NCBI GenBank assembly: GCA_036320915.1
Contig: JAXBDG010000012.1
Span: 1,724,501 to 1,788,500 of the forward strand
Source of the DNA: Linnemannia elongata
Taxonomy: Eukaryota > Mortierellomycota > Mortierellomycetes > Mortierellales > Mortierellaceae
Direction: 5' to 3'
DNA length: 64,000 bases
Shown: in pieces, positions 1-11,034 of the stretch
How positions within the stretch are numbered: position 1 is the first letter of the stretch
Layout: each line of letters opens with the position of its first letter
Position numbers and translations under genes: made by a program
Notes under the pieces: model-generated
Seen by the model: only the letters and a program-made list of their open reading frames with translations
Told to the model about the DNA's origin: nothing
The model's database searches: none

Positions 1-3000
1 CGTCAAACTCAGGGCGCTACTCGATGACCTGCTTTTGTATGGCGTGTTGGGCAAAGTAATTGGATACTGCTGGGTCGTGGAATTTCAGAAGCGAGGACTA
101 CCACACTGTCATATCCTTCTCATCCTCCATCCTGATCACAAGCCCAAAACACCTGCAGACTATGACACCATTGTTTCCGCCGAACTCCCCGACAAAGACA
201 AACACCCGTTGACGTACGCTTCCGTTACCCGCTCGATGATCCATGCACCTTGCGGCGAGCAGCACAAACACCAACCTTGCATGGTAGAAGGTGCTAATGG
301 CAAATGGTACTGCTCCAAGGGATTTCCAAAGTCACTACAAGACACTACTATTGCCCAGAAGGACGCATACCCGCTTTACCGCCGCCGGCAAGGACCTTGC
401 CATATCAATCGACACAACCAACCAATCGACAACTCTTGGGTTGTTCCGCACAATGTGTGGCTCACGACCAAGTACGATGCCCATATCAATGTCGAGATCT
501 GCCACTCTATCAAAGCGGTGAAATATCTGTACAAGTACGTTCACAAGGGTCATGACCGCGCCAAAGTTGGTCTTGCGAAAGACTCTGCCCGAGATGAGAT
601 AACCGAATATCTGGATGCCAGGTATGATATTTATACAATGTTTACTTCAAACACAAAGAAATACAATGATGTGTACTTACTCCTCTAGCAAATACCAATT
701 CTTAATCTAGATACGTCTCTTCCTGTGAGGCCATGTGGAGAATACTCAAGCTTCCTCTTCATGGACATTCGCCTACTGTCTTTCGGCTTCAAGTCCACCT
801 ACCAGGACAACACTTGGTCACGATAAGAAAAGGAACGACCGTAAAGCAGGCAGTTGAAAAGAACAGCGACAGCATGTTGATGGCCTATTTCAAACTCAAC
901 GCCACCAACAACGACGCAAAAAAATACACCTACTACAACCTCCCGGAACACTACACCTACGACCACAAGGCCCGTTCCTGGCACCCACGACATCAACGAA
1001 ATGCCATCAGCCGCATATTCACCGTCCATCCCAAAGACGGCGAGCGATACATGCTGCGCGTACTGCTTATGCACGTTCCTGGCGCCAAAAGTTTTGAGGA
1101 GTTAAGAACATATCAAGGTCGCACCTATGGATCTTTTTGGGCGGCAGCTCAGGCGCGGGGACTTCTCAAAGATGACGCTGAATGGATCAACTGCCTCGAG
1201 GAAGCCGAGAAATTGCAACACCCTCGACACCTCCGCTATCTTTTTGCCACGATTCTTACCTGTTGTGCACCTTCCGACCCAAAACGCCTGTGGACTTTAT
1301 TTGCGGATGCACTTTCTGCTGATTTTGTTTACAAGGCAAGACGGAGCCGGCTTTACCCCGCGAATGACAAACAAGCTGGAATTGACGCCAAGAACAACAC
1401 CTTACACCACCTCAACACTCTCCTGTTGGACATGGGATCAGGTCTCGAAAAATACCCAACACTGCCCCAGCAAACCAAAAACAACATTATCGAGTTGCCG
1501 ACGGACCCTTACAACGACCTAGAACGAACACACCATGAGCCAACCATCATGGAGTACGCACAACTCGCCATAACCCACTTGACACAACTCAATGAAGAGC
1601 AGAAAACAATCTTCAACATCATCACAGTAGCCATATCCAACAACACAAAGGAGCGGCTTTTTTTTATTGACGGGCCAGGTGGAACAGGCAAAACCTTTCT
1701 CAACAATACACTCATAGAGTACACGCGGGGACACCTAAAACGACCTGCGGTCGTCGTCGCCTCATCAGGCATCGCCAGTATCATCTTGCACGAGGGACAT
1801 ACAGCACACTCAGCACTCGGCATACCACTCACTATCGACAAGCACACCTACTGCAACCTTACCAAAAAGTGTCTACTTGGCAAAGCAATCATCGACGCGT
1901 CAATCATTTTCTGGGACGAGGCACCAATGTTGCACAGAAAAGTGTTTGAATGTGTCGACCGTACCTTCCGACATCTGATGGATAATCCAAACACCCCTTT
2001 TGGCGGCAAACTCATCGTCTTCGGTGGCGACTTTCGACAAACACTACCAATCGTTCAACACGGCACACAACTAGACGTCACCAACGCATCACTGAAAAAC
2101 TCAACAGATATCTGGAACCACATCACAACATTCAACCTAACGAAAAACTTGCGGATTGGAGACAACACAAAGCACCAAGCCTACGTCAACTATTTGCTTA
2201 GAGTAGGAGACGGCACTGAGCAAACGTACAGCAACGGGATCCACCACGACTACATCAAGATACCAGAAGAAGTGATCCTTCAGCCAACAGGAGAAAACAC
2301 TGACGACAACTATGAAAAACAACTCATACGTGCCATCTTCCCCAACATCGAAGAACCAACCTTCAACCCTAACACACTGAGCGACAGAGCAATCTTATGC
2401 CCATTGAACGTTGACGTCAACAGAATCAACGATCTCGCCACCAACATGTTCCATTCAGACAATCAAAAAACATACACCAGCATCAACTACACCGATATCA
2501 ACCCCGATGACGTGGTCCATTTTACACCAGAGTACCTTGGCACACTGGACGACAATAGCCTCCCACAACATATAATTACACTCAAAATCGGTCAACCAAT
2601 CATCCTTTTACGTAACGTTTCAACAAAACGAGGAATGTGCAATGGCACACGACTACAAGTAACAAAACTCGGCGAATACGTTATAGAAGCAAAGATCATT
2701 GCAGGATCATTCACTGACAACACCGTTCTCATCCCACGAATTCCCCTCACCTCAAAGGAAGACGGCACCTCTCCAATTAAATTCACACGCTTGCAATTTC
2801 CAATCCGACCTGCTTTCGCTCTTACCATCAACAAGGCGCAAGGACAGACACTAACAACAACGGGTGTCTATCTAAACCAACCTGTTTTTTCACACGGGCA
2901 ACTATATGTAGCTCTTTCCAGATGTTCAAACCCAGACAACCTAAAAGTCCTTATTCTTAACGCTCCCACAATGCTTCGACCTTCAAACACACCAACATCA

Positions 3001-3060
3001 CCCTTTACAACAGTCGAAGGATATTATACTAGAAACATAGTTTTCAAAGCAGCGCTTTAA
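1..3060 (+). CDS. Helitron Rep-helicase (partial, two exons in window)
   Basis: This is the C-terminal part of a rolling-circle transposase. Exon 1 runs 1-621 and joins exon 2 (711-3060) across an 89-bp GT-AG intron; without splicing the Rep frame ends at a TAG at 686-688. The Rep part shows the HUH-type motif PHCHILL near base 104 and the paired-tyrosine segment KYLYKYVHKG near 530. The helicase part is PIF1-like (SF1), with Walker A GPGGTGKT near 1672, Walker B IFWDEAP near 1909 and a C-terminal YVALSR motif near 2908. No frameshift or stop interrupts the frame, so the copy looks recently active. The N-terminus is lost at the window edge. Confidence 0.93.
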
Positions 3061-3117
3061 CAGCGCAGCTCAATTTAACAAGCATACAGAAAACCAAATA
3101 AATAGATACCACATTGC

Positions 3118-3153
<36 letters not shown>

Positions 3154-3163
3154 AACGCCCTAG
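1..3163 (+). mobile_element. Helitron, left copy, 5' part outside the window
   Basis: Bases 1 to 3163 reappear at 27550-30713. Both encoded protein segments (217 and 775 residues) are the same, and the only length difference I found is one A in the poly(A) run (31 against 32). The 3' end shows Helitron termini: TTGCCA, an A-run, TGGCAA, then CGCC and CTAG, followed by the host T. Beyond CTAGT the two copies diverge completely, which fixes the end at 3163. The left part of the element lies outside the window, so completeness is unknown. It sits directly against the 3' end of a LINE fragment. Confidence 0.93.
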
Positions 3164-3169
3164 TAACTA

Positions 3170-4000
3170 TGATTAGAGTAGGTATTCGTTTTGCGCTATG
3201 GCTTTCTTAATTTCTGTGGTAATGCAGTCTGAGATTTCCTCCGAGGACTGTGTGAGTTGGTGTAGAAAGAGGATGGTGTTTGCTGTGTTTATACCTATAA
3301 GGCAGCAAGCCAGCAGTTGTGTGGGGGTAATGTTGTATTCGGGCTTAATGGAGAAGGTGGGGGGTTTAAAGGAGAGCAAAGTATGAAGATCTTCATCGGA
3401 CCATGTGGACTTGTCCGTGTGTTCTTGCAAAATGAACTGCCATGCTAGGTACTTGCCCTTGCATCCAAAGACATGATGGCTCTTGTCTGCCTCTCTTTCC
3501 CTGCATCCCTGAGCGTCACAGTGGGCGTCCTGTTGCCACCGGTGTGCTCGAAGCGTGCCACATGGGATAATGTCACGCTTGTATCGCCACCAGAAAGTGC
3601 GGGCACGGTGGGGAATCTTGGTCTTCCAGAACTTGCGCCACTGGGACTTGGTGCCAGACTCAGGATGCATTGACGAGGGGTTCGGGGGAGGTTCGGGATC
3701 GGGGGCGGGGAAAGGTACTGTCGGATCTGTCTGGTGGAGGCAGTCCATAAAGTCACTTTTGTCTTGCCGTTATCGAGGAGGATGAGTGAGCGTATCCTTT
3801 GTGCCAGGCGGTCTCCGGCGACACCAACATGTGGTGTCTGTATCGCCTCCAGGTATGCTTGTGACATCCGCCGGGTGTTGGTTCCTGCGAGTTGTGTGAT
3901 GAGGTCGTCTCTTATGCTCTTCGATTTGCGGGAAGATCCAAGATAACAAGAACGTCCAACCCAAACCCACTCCTCGAGCAAAAGGCCGTCACGCCTTACT
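3170..4000 (-). pseudogene. 3' fragment of a non-LTR retrotransposon (LINE) ORF2
   Basis: On the minus strand, residues read from about 3970 to 3750 in one frame (GDRLAQRIRSLILLDNGKTK) and continue in another frame from 3748 to 3173 (KFWKTKIPHRARTFWWR, then C-x4-C and H-x4-C spacing). The second part is the zf-RVT type C-terminal zinc-binding domain that follows reverse transcriptase in many LINEs. A frameshift near 3750 joins the two frames. The reverse transcriptase core is absent, so this is a 5'-truncated dead copy. Its last codons lie about 10 bp from the Helitron terminus, and its truncated end abuts a PIF/Harbinger fragment around 4000-4040. The exact 5' junction is not resolvable by eye. 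Confidence 0.7.
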
Positions 4001-4039
4001 ACCAGCCTGTAAGTACAACAATTGAACCCACACACAAAA

Positions 4040-4242
4040 AAAAAGGTAGCCCTATCTGTTTCAGTAAACCTTGTGTGAAACAATTTCTTGAGAATCTCCT
4101 TGCGTCGCGCCGCGTCAGACCAGGCAAGCCATTGGTCTCGCTTGGAGAGGATTGCCGTGATGACCTTGTTTGTGAACAAGGTAATGGCGCCTCACCCCTA
4201 CAAATGAGTTCCCTCTACTCGGACTGTACTTGCACCTTTACC
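4040..4242 (-). pseudogene. PIF/Harbinger transposase fragment, distal half
   Basis: Reading minus from 4242, after the Mutator-like insertion, gives YGKGASTVRVEGTHL, two stop codons close together, then FTNKVITAILSKRDQWLAW. This matches the usual order in fungal PIF/Harbinger DDE transposases (a YGxGAS segment, then a TNRVITAI segment). It continues the N-terminal fragment found at 9046-9402 if the intervening element is removed. The frame dies before the catalytic DDE region, where LINE sequence takes over. The family call rests on motif memory and is moderate. Confidence 0.6.
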
Positions 4243-4355
4243 GTATATTTCGGGTGAACAGATTTATGTGAAGGAGGGGTTATGTGAGGAGAGGCGTGAC
4301 TGGTTTTCTCATATGTGAAGCAAACAATAAACCGTCGTTTATGTGAAGGAAGAGT

Positions 4356-4992
4356 CTTTTTTCCTGACGCGCGTGCAACGCACAAGCCACTGTCGCGTTT
4401 TTTTATCCATTGCTTTCATTCTTTTTTTCCCTTTCTTCGAAATTTATTATATCTCTACGCTTTCTCTGCCATTTTCAATACTTCTCTGGCCTCGGTCAAA
4501 TCTCTGGGAAGGGCTTTGTCGAGGCCTTTTTCGAGGCAAGAATCATCCGTATGAAAGTGGTAAGTAGCGGTAAACTTCATCGACTCATTATCCATTGTTT
4601 CCCAAACAATGCGGTGTTCCCCTCGATCAATTTTAATTTTACATCCTCGTCAAGTGGGATAAAATCCGCTTGTGGCGACTGGGTGCAATGAGAACCCAAA
4701 TGGGTACCAGGCACGGCGTGAGCGTTTCAACTTAGGTTCAGATGCAGGCTCAGGACTGGGGTCGCGTCGTTGTAAGCGACTGTGTGGAGACGGAAGCGGC
4801 AAAAGGGGGGACGGAAGCGATGGTGAGGAAAGAGACGACAGTGGAAAAAGGGGAGGCGATAGAGATGGTGAGGAAGGAGGCGGCGATGGTGAAAAAGGTG
4901 TCGGCGATGGTGAAAAGGGACGTGGCATCGATGGGCCAGGGTCGGAATATTTTGTGGGGGAGAACGAGAAGGAGGAGCAGACTGCTTCACAT
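4356..4992. other. MULE 3' non-coding part
   Basis: Between the left inverted repeat and the end of the recognisable transposase I see no credible gene. The stretch 4780-4940 is a purine-rich run of GGAGGCGATGGTGA-type degenerate repeats, which in reverse gives a Pro/Ser-rich tail to the transposase. Confidence 0.5.
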
Positions 4993-7900
4993 ACCACATC
5001 TCGGTAATAAAGAAGTTTTCCATCTTCTTAGGAATCTGAAACGGACGGATGAATTGAATCTTTGGTGTTTTCATTCCATCGTAAAACAGATATGAGTTTT
5101 GGAGAATGATGATTGATCGGAAATGGTTGACGCTCTTGTAGATGAGGATGCCAAGATGGTATTCTTGAGAGGAGACTTGAAGGGAGGAAACTGGGAAAGG
5201 ACAGCTTGGATCGTTGTAGCCATTGGGATTGGCTATGATCAAAATATTTGGAAGAGTAAGAACTTCCACGGATACAAATGTCCGCATCCCGCATCCCGCA
5301 GCAACAGATCCATGGCTCCTGTATATTCTTGTCTTCGACGGTGCCTCTCCATAGTCGCTTCCAAAAAGCCCTCATAGAGACCGATTGTAACGGAAGCATC
5401 CATTTCGACGTCGCATGGCTCCGATGTAAAGTCTAGATCCTCGGATTTCTCCAAGCTTGAACGCATGACGGCGGCATGGACTACTGCTTGAGTCACTTGG
5501 CCACGCGTGCTGGTGTTTACTTGAGCGAGCTTCTTCCTCTTGACACGGACGGGATTTGGGCAGGTTGGAGAGTGGCATTGCGAGGTCTCCCTCTTGACGA
5601 GTCTGAACAACCCTGGTAGCTTGTCATGGAACACACGTTGTGTTGAGGTGAACAAACTGTATACGTCGCCATTCTTTGGGAACCTTGACATGTCCAGAAC
5701 CTCCTTGCACCACAACGAACGAGCCTCATCATACGCCTCTTGTTGGATATACATCATCACTCTCTGAAGGACCATTCCAAAATCACTGGCAAGCAATTCG
5801 TCCGGCAAAGCAGCGTCTCCATAGCGAGATATCATGTACCACGACATCAAAGTCGTATCCAGGGGACAGGGGACAGGTATTGACGGCTCGAAAGAAGGAC
5901 CGTTTGACGCCCCAAGGGATTCCAAAGGTCTTACAGTCTATATTGAGTTTCGGTTTTGTATTTGGCATGCCGCGCGGACGCCCTACGCGATGGGAGCGTT
6001 TGGCTGGGGGGCTGTCCTTGAACAGAGGAGGATGCGGCAACGTTGGCGATGGAGGAGGCGGCACCAGCTGAGACAGGGGAGATGGAGATTGAAATGGCTG
6101 GGACAGGGGTGGTGGTGATGGCTGGGACAGAGGTGGTGGTAATGGCTGGGACAATGCTGGCTGAAGAAGCTGGCCGATAGAATCGGGTTCTTTGGAAAAT
6201 AACTCTCGGTAAGTCTTGAGGTCTGGAGCATCAGGCGTTGGAGCGCGACCGTCGTTGAGATAGTTGCTCGATTTCTTGTTGAGGTAGCTTGGTGTCTTGG
6301 GGTCCGATAGACGGTTTTTTGACCCCGTTTCTTAAGCTCGTCGCGTTTCTGATACCGACACAGCAGCGAGACTATTCCTTGGATGGACTCGTAAATGTTA
6401 CCGACAGGAATTAATTTCTTGAACTCAGCCCCAATGCTCTCCTGAGAGTTGGTATCACGCGCAAGACGAGAGCAGTCGGCCATGCTCAGGGCGGGAAAGA
6501 TCAAAGGCCCTCGTTGATCATTAAGATACCAGTTGAGCCAATTCTTGACCTTGGGAAAATACTCCAGGAGGTTCTCCAGGGTAGTCATAAAAGAGTTTTG
6601 ATCTTGGGGCTCCAAAAGCTTGAGGGTGAGATCCTTCAACCGATCCTTCTTGACTGGTGGAACAAATGAATGACTCTTGACGGCGCGGCTCACTGAGCGC
6701 TTGCAATGTACTTCGCAGAATCGATAGATCCCTGAAAGGGATGGGGATTGACCGTCTGGAAAAGTACAATGCTCACGAAGAGCAAGCTCGAAACCGCTTC
6801 GTTCTGCGTCGGAGAAGTCGCAGGTTATGCCAGAAAACTCTTCAACGAACTGGGAAAACGGAATGTGGCGTTTGGATATAGAAAGAAAGACGGCAAGGAA
6901 ATGGTGCTTTTAGTGGTACTTGGACTTACCAAAAAGGATGGTCACCAATGGTATGGCTCTTTCCAAGGCAGCACAGTAGCCGGAGGTGAAAGAAACATAG
7001 ATGTCGGCACCGTACTGTGGATCCTTGATCATCCCATGCACCGAATCGCTTTGTAGACAGCTTTGACGCTTGGCAAGAGTCTCTCGCATGAATCGAGTCT
7101 GCAAAGTGATGTGGCCATTCTTAGCCCTGAAGGAAGGTGAGCCAAAAAACTCAATCCCAAGTGTCTTTTCAAGCCCCAAGAAACTCGCCATGGTTGCGGT
7201 CGTCTTTGTCTTGCCTAGGAGTATATGTCGTTCTCTGGCAATCCTGCCAACGTGGTGATAGGCCCCGTGTAGATCCCCTACCGGTCCCTGAAGTCCATTT
7301 CCGATCGTTAACTTGTCCGGGGTTCGCTCTGGCGCCGCGACAACCCGCTGGTCAAAGGCTCGCTTGGAAATAACGTCAGCACGCCATGGTGGTGGTTTCT
7401 CATGGTTGTGAATGCCAACGTGATGAACCTCTGCCTTCAAACGTCCGTGGTAGAAAAGGGAGACCATGGAGGCGGTGCAGCGATGCCATACTAGCTCGCA
7501 CTTGTGAGTAAAACACTTGCTCTTCGGCGGCAAAGGGACGGTGTTTGAGTTCTTCTTGCCATTTTGAGGAATGCGAGGACGATCGGAGTAAGCACAGTGA
7601 GGACACCGATAAACGCCAAAGCAGAGCCTCCGAGCAATCTTAACTTCCTCAAGCAAGCCCTCCTTCACGAGTTTGTGCGTCCGAATATCGTTCTTGAGCA
7701 TAACTTTGAACGTCTCGCTATTCGGCTTCATAACACCATCAATCGATTCGACCGCGACCTCGCCATCCAGCTCCACTCCAAGACTGAAGAGTCAAACAAG
7801 CCATCCTGTAGACATAGCCCGACGCATTTCATCACTGGGAAGCACGTCAATTGTCCCCACGACATCACCGTTTGGGTACTCATAGCATGACTGATGGTCA

Positions 7901-8007
7901 TAAACAGGGGTGAAATGGACCATTGTTGGAGTTTCTGCTACATCGCTTGGACTACAATCAAGACTTGTGTGCTCTAGATCAGGCGAGCGGCCACTCGAAC
8001 CATCCAT
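4993..8007 (-). pseudogene. MULE transposase, decayed by stops and frameshifts
   Basis: One minus-strand frame runs from 8007 to 5983 with in-frame stops at 7792-7794 (TGA) and 6910-6912 (TAA). The N-terminal part has a WRKY/GCM-like zinc-finger signature (YRCPHCAYSD, then CELVWHRC and HHVGIHNHEKP, about 7600-7390). A DDE-transposase-like part follows: ITCDFSDAERSGFELALREH and FCEVHCKRSVSR (about 6840-6680), then WLNWYLNDQRGPLIFPALSM and RDTNSQESIG. Near 6160 and 5870 the reading shifts frame through a Pro-rich linker with a GRPRG AT-hook-like motif, then continues as MSWYMISRYGDAALPDELL and, in a third frame (5287-4993), a YHLGILIY...YDGMK segment that may be a peptidase-like C-terminal domain. 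The element is non-autonomous now. Confidence 0.8.
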
Positions 8008-9045
8008 CTCTGGGGCGATAAGACCATTAGTGCAGTAGCGATTCTATCAAATAAAAGCGTAGAAACGCATATATATAACATTTGTTATATTCAGCTGACG
8101 TTCTGCAATTACAATGAGGTTATGGACATCGTTAGTGCAATTTGTACCTTGGACAAAGTTTTCTTCTCTTCGTCCGAATCGTTCATGCAATCGTCCGTGT
8201 CGCCGAAGGTCTGGGACTTCATGAAGGGTGGGGATCGTTCCAATGGATGCGCTTCAGTGTCAGTCTCAATAACACCCCAATAGGGCAAGGCTAAGGTTTG
8301 CTCCAAATGCATTGGGTGGCAAGATGCCATAGGTGACGACGGGGGACTGGTCGTACACTACGGCGAGTAGAGTTATGGATCGGTGTTAGCTAGAGCATCC
8401 ATGCTAACATGCAACTTGAAGGAGTGGCTAGGCCACGCAGACATGTCACTCACCTCAGGCGGTGATAGGTCCTTCTTTTTAGAAGGCGTATGGTTAGTTG
8501 CTTCCTCAGCTCTCGCAGGGGGATAGAGCTTGTAATGTAGGCAGCAACGGTTACAGTGTTTTGAATGAAAATGAATATGAGTATCATGGTTAGCCGTTAA
8601 TTTTATACGTCTTCACAGCGCACAGCGACTCAATATAGATATAACTAAAAAAACATCCAATACCTCTTTGCTCTGACCTGCCAGTTTCTTCTCAACGCGA
8701 GCTGCCAATTCCTCAACGCGAGCCTCCATTTCCTCCTCAACGCGAGCTACCAATTTCTCCTCAACGCGTTTGTTGACAGTCATCTCCATAGCTCTTAGAA
8801 ACGTCATCAATACATCGCTGAGAGCATTGACATGGTTTGTTGTTCCATTGTGTGTGCCTGGCCCAAGGTCGAAATCAGAGGAAGAGATAGATAGGAGAAT
8901 GAAAGGAGCAGTGAAAGAGAAGGAAGCAAAGGACTCTTCCTTCACATAAACGACGGTTTTTTGTTTACTTCACGTAAGAGAAAACCAGTCACATATGGTC
9001 TTCACTTGCTGTCACTTCACATAAATCTGTTCACCCGTATATTTC

Positions 9046-9402
9046 GATCCACGTAAGTGCCACCACCAGCTGCCAGCCAAGGTGTGTATGAGAGTTGTGA
9101 TTTGTTGTAAAAATATCGTGTCCCTGAAAAAGGTCCATCAGCGACTTGAAGCCCTCCTTTGTTGTTCGGAAACAGGACTTGAAGGAAGCGTCAGAGAGAT
9201 GAAGGAAACCCTCTGTGAGGTACAAGTGAAGGCTGGTATTGCTCCTATTCTTGCGATGGCGCTCAATAAATTTCATGGAGAGGGCCATAATATAGAAAAG
9301 CATGGCCTCTTCATCAGCTTTGTCGTTGTTGCCAATGCTGTATTGCAGGATAAGGAACTCGATGTCCTTGAGTTCACGCTGTCTGTTGGAGATATTGCGC
9401 AT
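9046..9402 (-). pseudogene. PIF/Harbinger transposase fragment, N-terminal half
   Basis: The minus-strand frame starts with Met at 9402 and contains SDASFKSCFRTTKEGFKSLM and WQLVVALTWIEIYG, a pattern typical of the start of PIF/Harbinger DDE transposases in Mucoromycota. The frame runs straight into the 9-bp target duplication of the MULE at 9037-9045, and its continuation lies on the other side of the MULE at 4242. The gene was therefore cut by the MULE insertion. Inverted ends of the Harbinger element itself were not found. Confidence 0.65.
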
Positions 9403-11034
9403 GTTTTATTGTTGAATGATGGAGAGGGTAAGAACGAGGAGATATGAAGAAAGGGATAAAAAGATATACTAGGAAGAAGGAACGAATATGATTTTTTTTT
9501 GTATCGTCAGATTTTAATCCGAGACTGCTCCAATAAATTGGTCACAGTTCTATGGAAGTCTAAGTATAGCTCGATGATGCCTTATTCCTTCCGCCTGGCA
9601 ATCAGGACAGCTTGGGTGGTAGGTGTGCCAGCCTCGTGGCACGGGGTTTCCAATCGACAGACTTTGCTGTCATAAACTACCGGCGCCCTAGCTGTGCGTT
9701 CGTCAACGAATGGAAGATGGTTGGGTTGTAGGTGTGCCCACCTTTGGGGCACAGGAGTTTCCGATTGACAGTCTATGCTGCCTTACTACCTGTCCCAACT
9801 CGCGTAGACAATTATTAACTGAGGAAATACAACCCGTCATCCACGCTATGCTCCGTGCGGCCACAGTGCATCCGCGACCCTCCGGGTGACCACTGCTGCC
9901 CTTCTGGGGCAAGTTCAGACGGTCTAGGTAATGACCATTCGAACTTCATCTGATTCTACAACCCCTCCGACTCCACTGACTCCACCGACCGCGGCGTTAC
10001 CATGTAGCGTCAATTCAGCCTCCCGTACGTCCATATCGGCGATTCCCTCCTGCCTGGTACGGTACCGGCAACGCATAGTGCTACATTCACTTGGCTCCGG
10101 GCTCGTAGTGTCGACCTGCCGGCAGGTTAGGTTGTTAAGACCTAGGTCGACCGTTGCTGATTGATGGATGGATAGGTTGTTTGATAAAAGGTGATGGATT
10201 GAAGAGCGGATGCGCCGGGCTTTGAAATCGGAATCGAAGAACGGAGAGAAAAAGAGTGTTTGTTTCCAGAGGGAACGAATATGATGTAGAATGGCGAAAG
10301 AGACGAAAACCATGAAAGTGACACGTGTCTTAAGAAAAAAAAAAACGGCAAAAAGGGACCAATCAGTCGTCTCGTTTGATGAAGTGCGCTGGCATATTTG
10401 ATTTGAGTACATGAGAATAAAATAGGGATCGTCAAACCCTATGTCGAGCGGCGTGAAACTGAACTGAGTGTATTTCAATACCCGCAAATGGGGGATAGGC
10501 ATTTTTGTATTTGGCATGACAATGTTTACTGGGTTCCCAAGGGTTCTGTGTATTTTCTGGGGTGATACGTCTTTTTTTATTATTATTGTCATTAAATAAA
10601 TGCTTGTGCATCGCGTCTGTTGATGGGAAGAGTAAATGAAAACATAGATGATGATGAACTTGAAAGTTACAGATGATACTTGAAAGCGCACATGGTGTTA
10701 GATGATTCTTTTGTGACATAAATGATCCATTCAACGTTACAAAGTTCAACATGCATTTTCTCACGTTAGGTTTTTCTAATACCAATGGCGAAGCGGGGGT
10801 AAGAAGCAGAAATAAAATAAACGACTAAAGGGATTCCAGGGATGAGCAGGGAGGAATGCAATAGTGGTGATTGAGCATTTCAAAAAAAAAAAAAAAAAAA
10901 AGGTCGAAATAGCGAATTGATAAATCATTTTTGTTGCGAACTTAATTTTGTCCAAAACTGTCGAGAATGTTTTCACTGACTATTCCATGGCACTAAATAT
11001 TTATAAGACTTTCAGGACAATATTCACTGTGTTG
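9403..11034. other. Intergenic, no gene recognised
   Basis: No reading frame here looks coding by codon pattern. ORFs at 9924-10785 on minus are low-complexity and lack any recognisable domain. The only clear structure is a pair of hairpin-forming direct repeats at 9612-9790, listed separately. AT-rich sequence at 10550-11030 may serve as the 3' region of the HET gene. Confidence 0.5.
9612..9790. repeat. Two direct repeats of about 70 bp with matching hairpins
   Basis: Copies start at 9612 (TTGGGTGGTAGGTGTGCC) and 9721 (TTGGGTTGTAGGTGTGCC), 109 bp apart. Each holds a 6-bp stem: GTGCCA/TGGCAC in the first and GTGCCC/GGGCAC in the second, so both sides of the stem changed together. The first copy also has GACAG/CTGTC and an outer GGTAG/CTACC pair. 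The second keeps part of the outer stem (GTAG/CTAC) and only a weak inner one. No known RNA family is recognised. Confidence 0.6.

Larger units (their letters stand above)
4252..9036 (-). mobile_element. Mutator-like DNA transposon (MULE), 4,785 bp
   Basis: Terminal inverted repeats of 105 bp lie at 4252-4356 and 8932-9036, starting GGGTGAACAGATTTATGTGA on each strand and sharing a block ending GTGAAGGAAGAGTC. The element is flanked by a perfect 9-bp direct repeat, GTATATTTC, at 4243-4251 and 9037-9045. A 9-bp target duplication with long inverted ends is the classical mark of Mutator-like elements. The internal transposase is on the minus strand and is broken. It inserted into an existing PIF/Harbinger transposase gene. 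Bases 8008-8931 hold the non-coding leader and only short ORFs. Confidence 0.93.

Noticed and set aside
3119..3149. Poly(A) run as a retroposon tail
   Set aside because: It lies between the two arms of the Helitron terminal stem and both copies continue to CTAG before diverging.
9924..10785. Minus ORFs of 255 and 117 residues
   Set aside because: No domain, no codon bias, and neighbouring frames are equally open; treated as intergenic.
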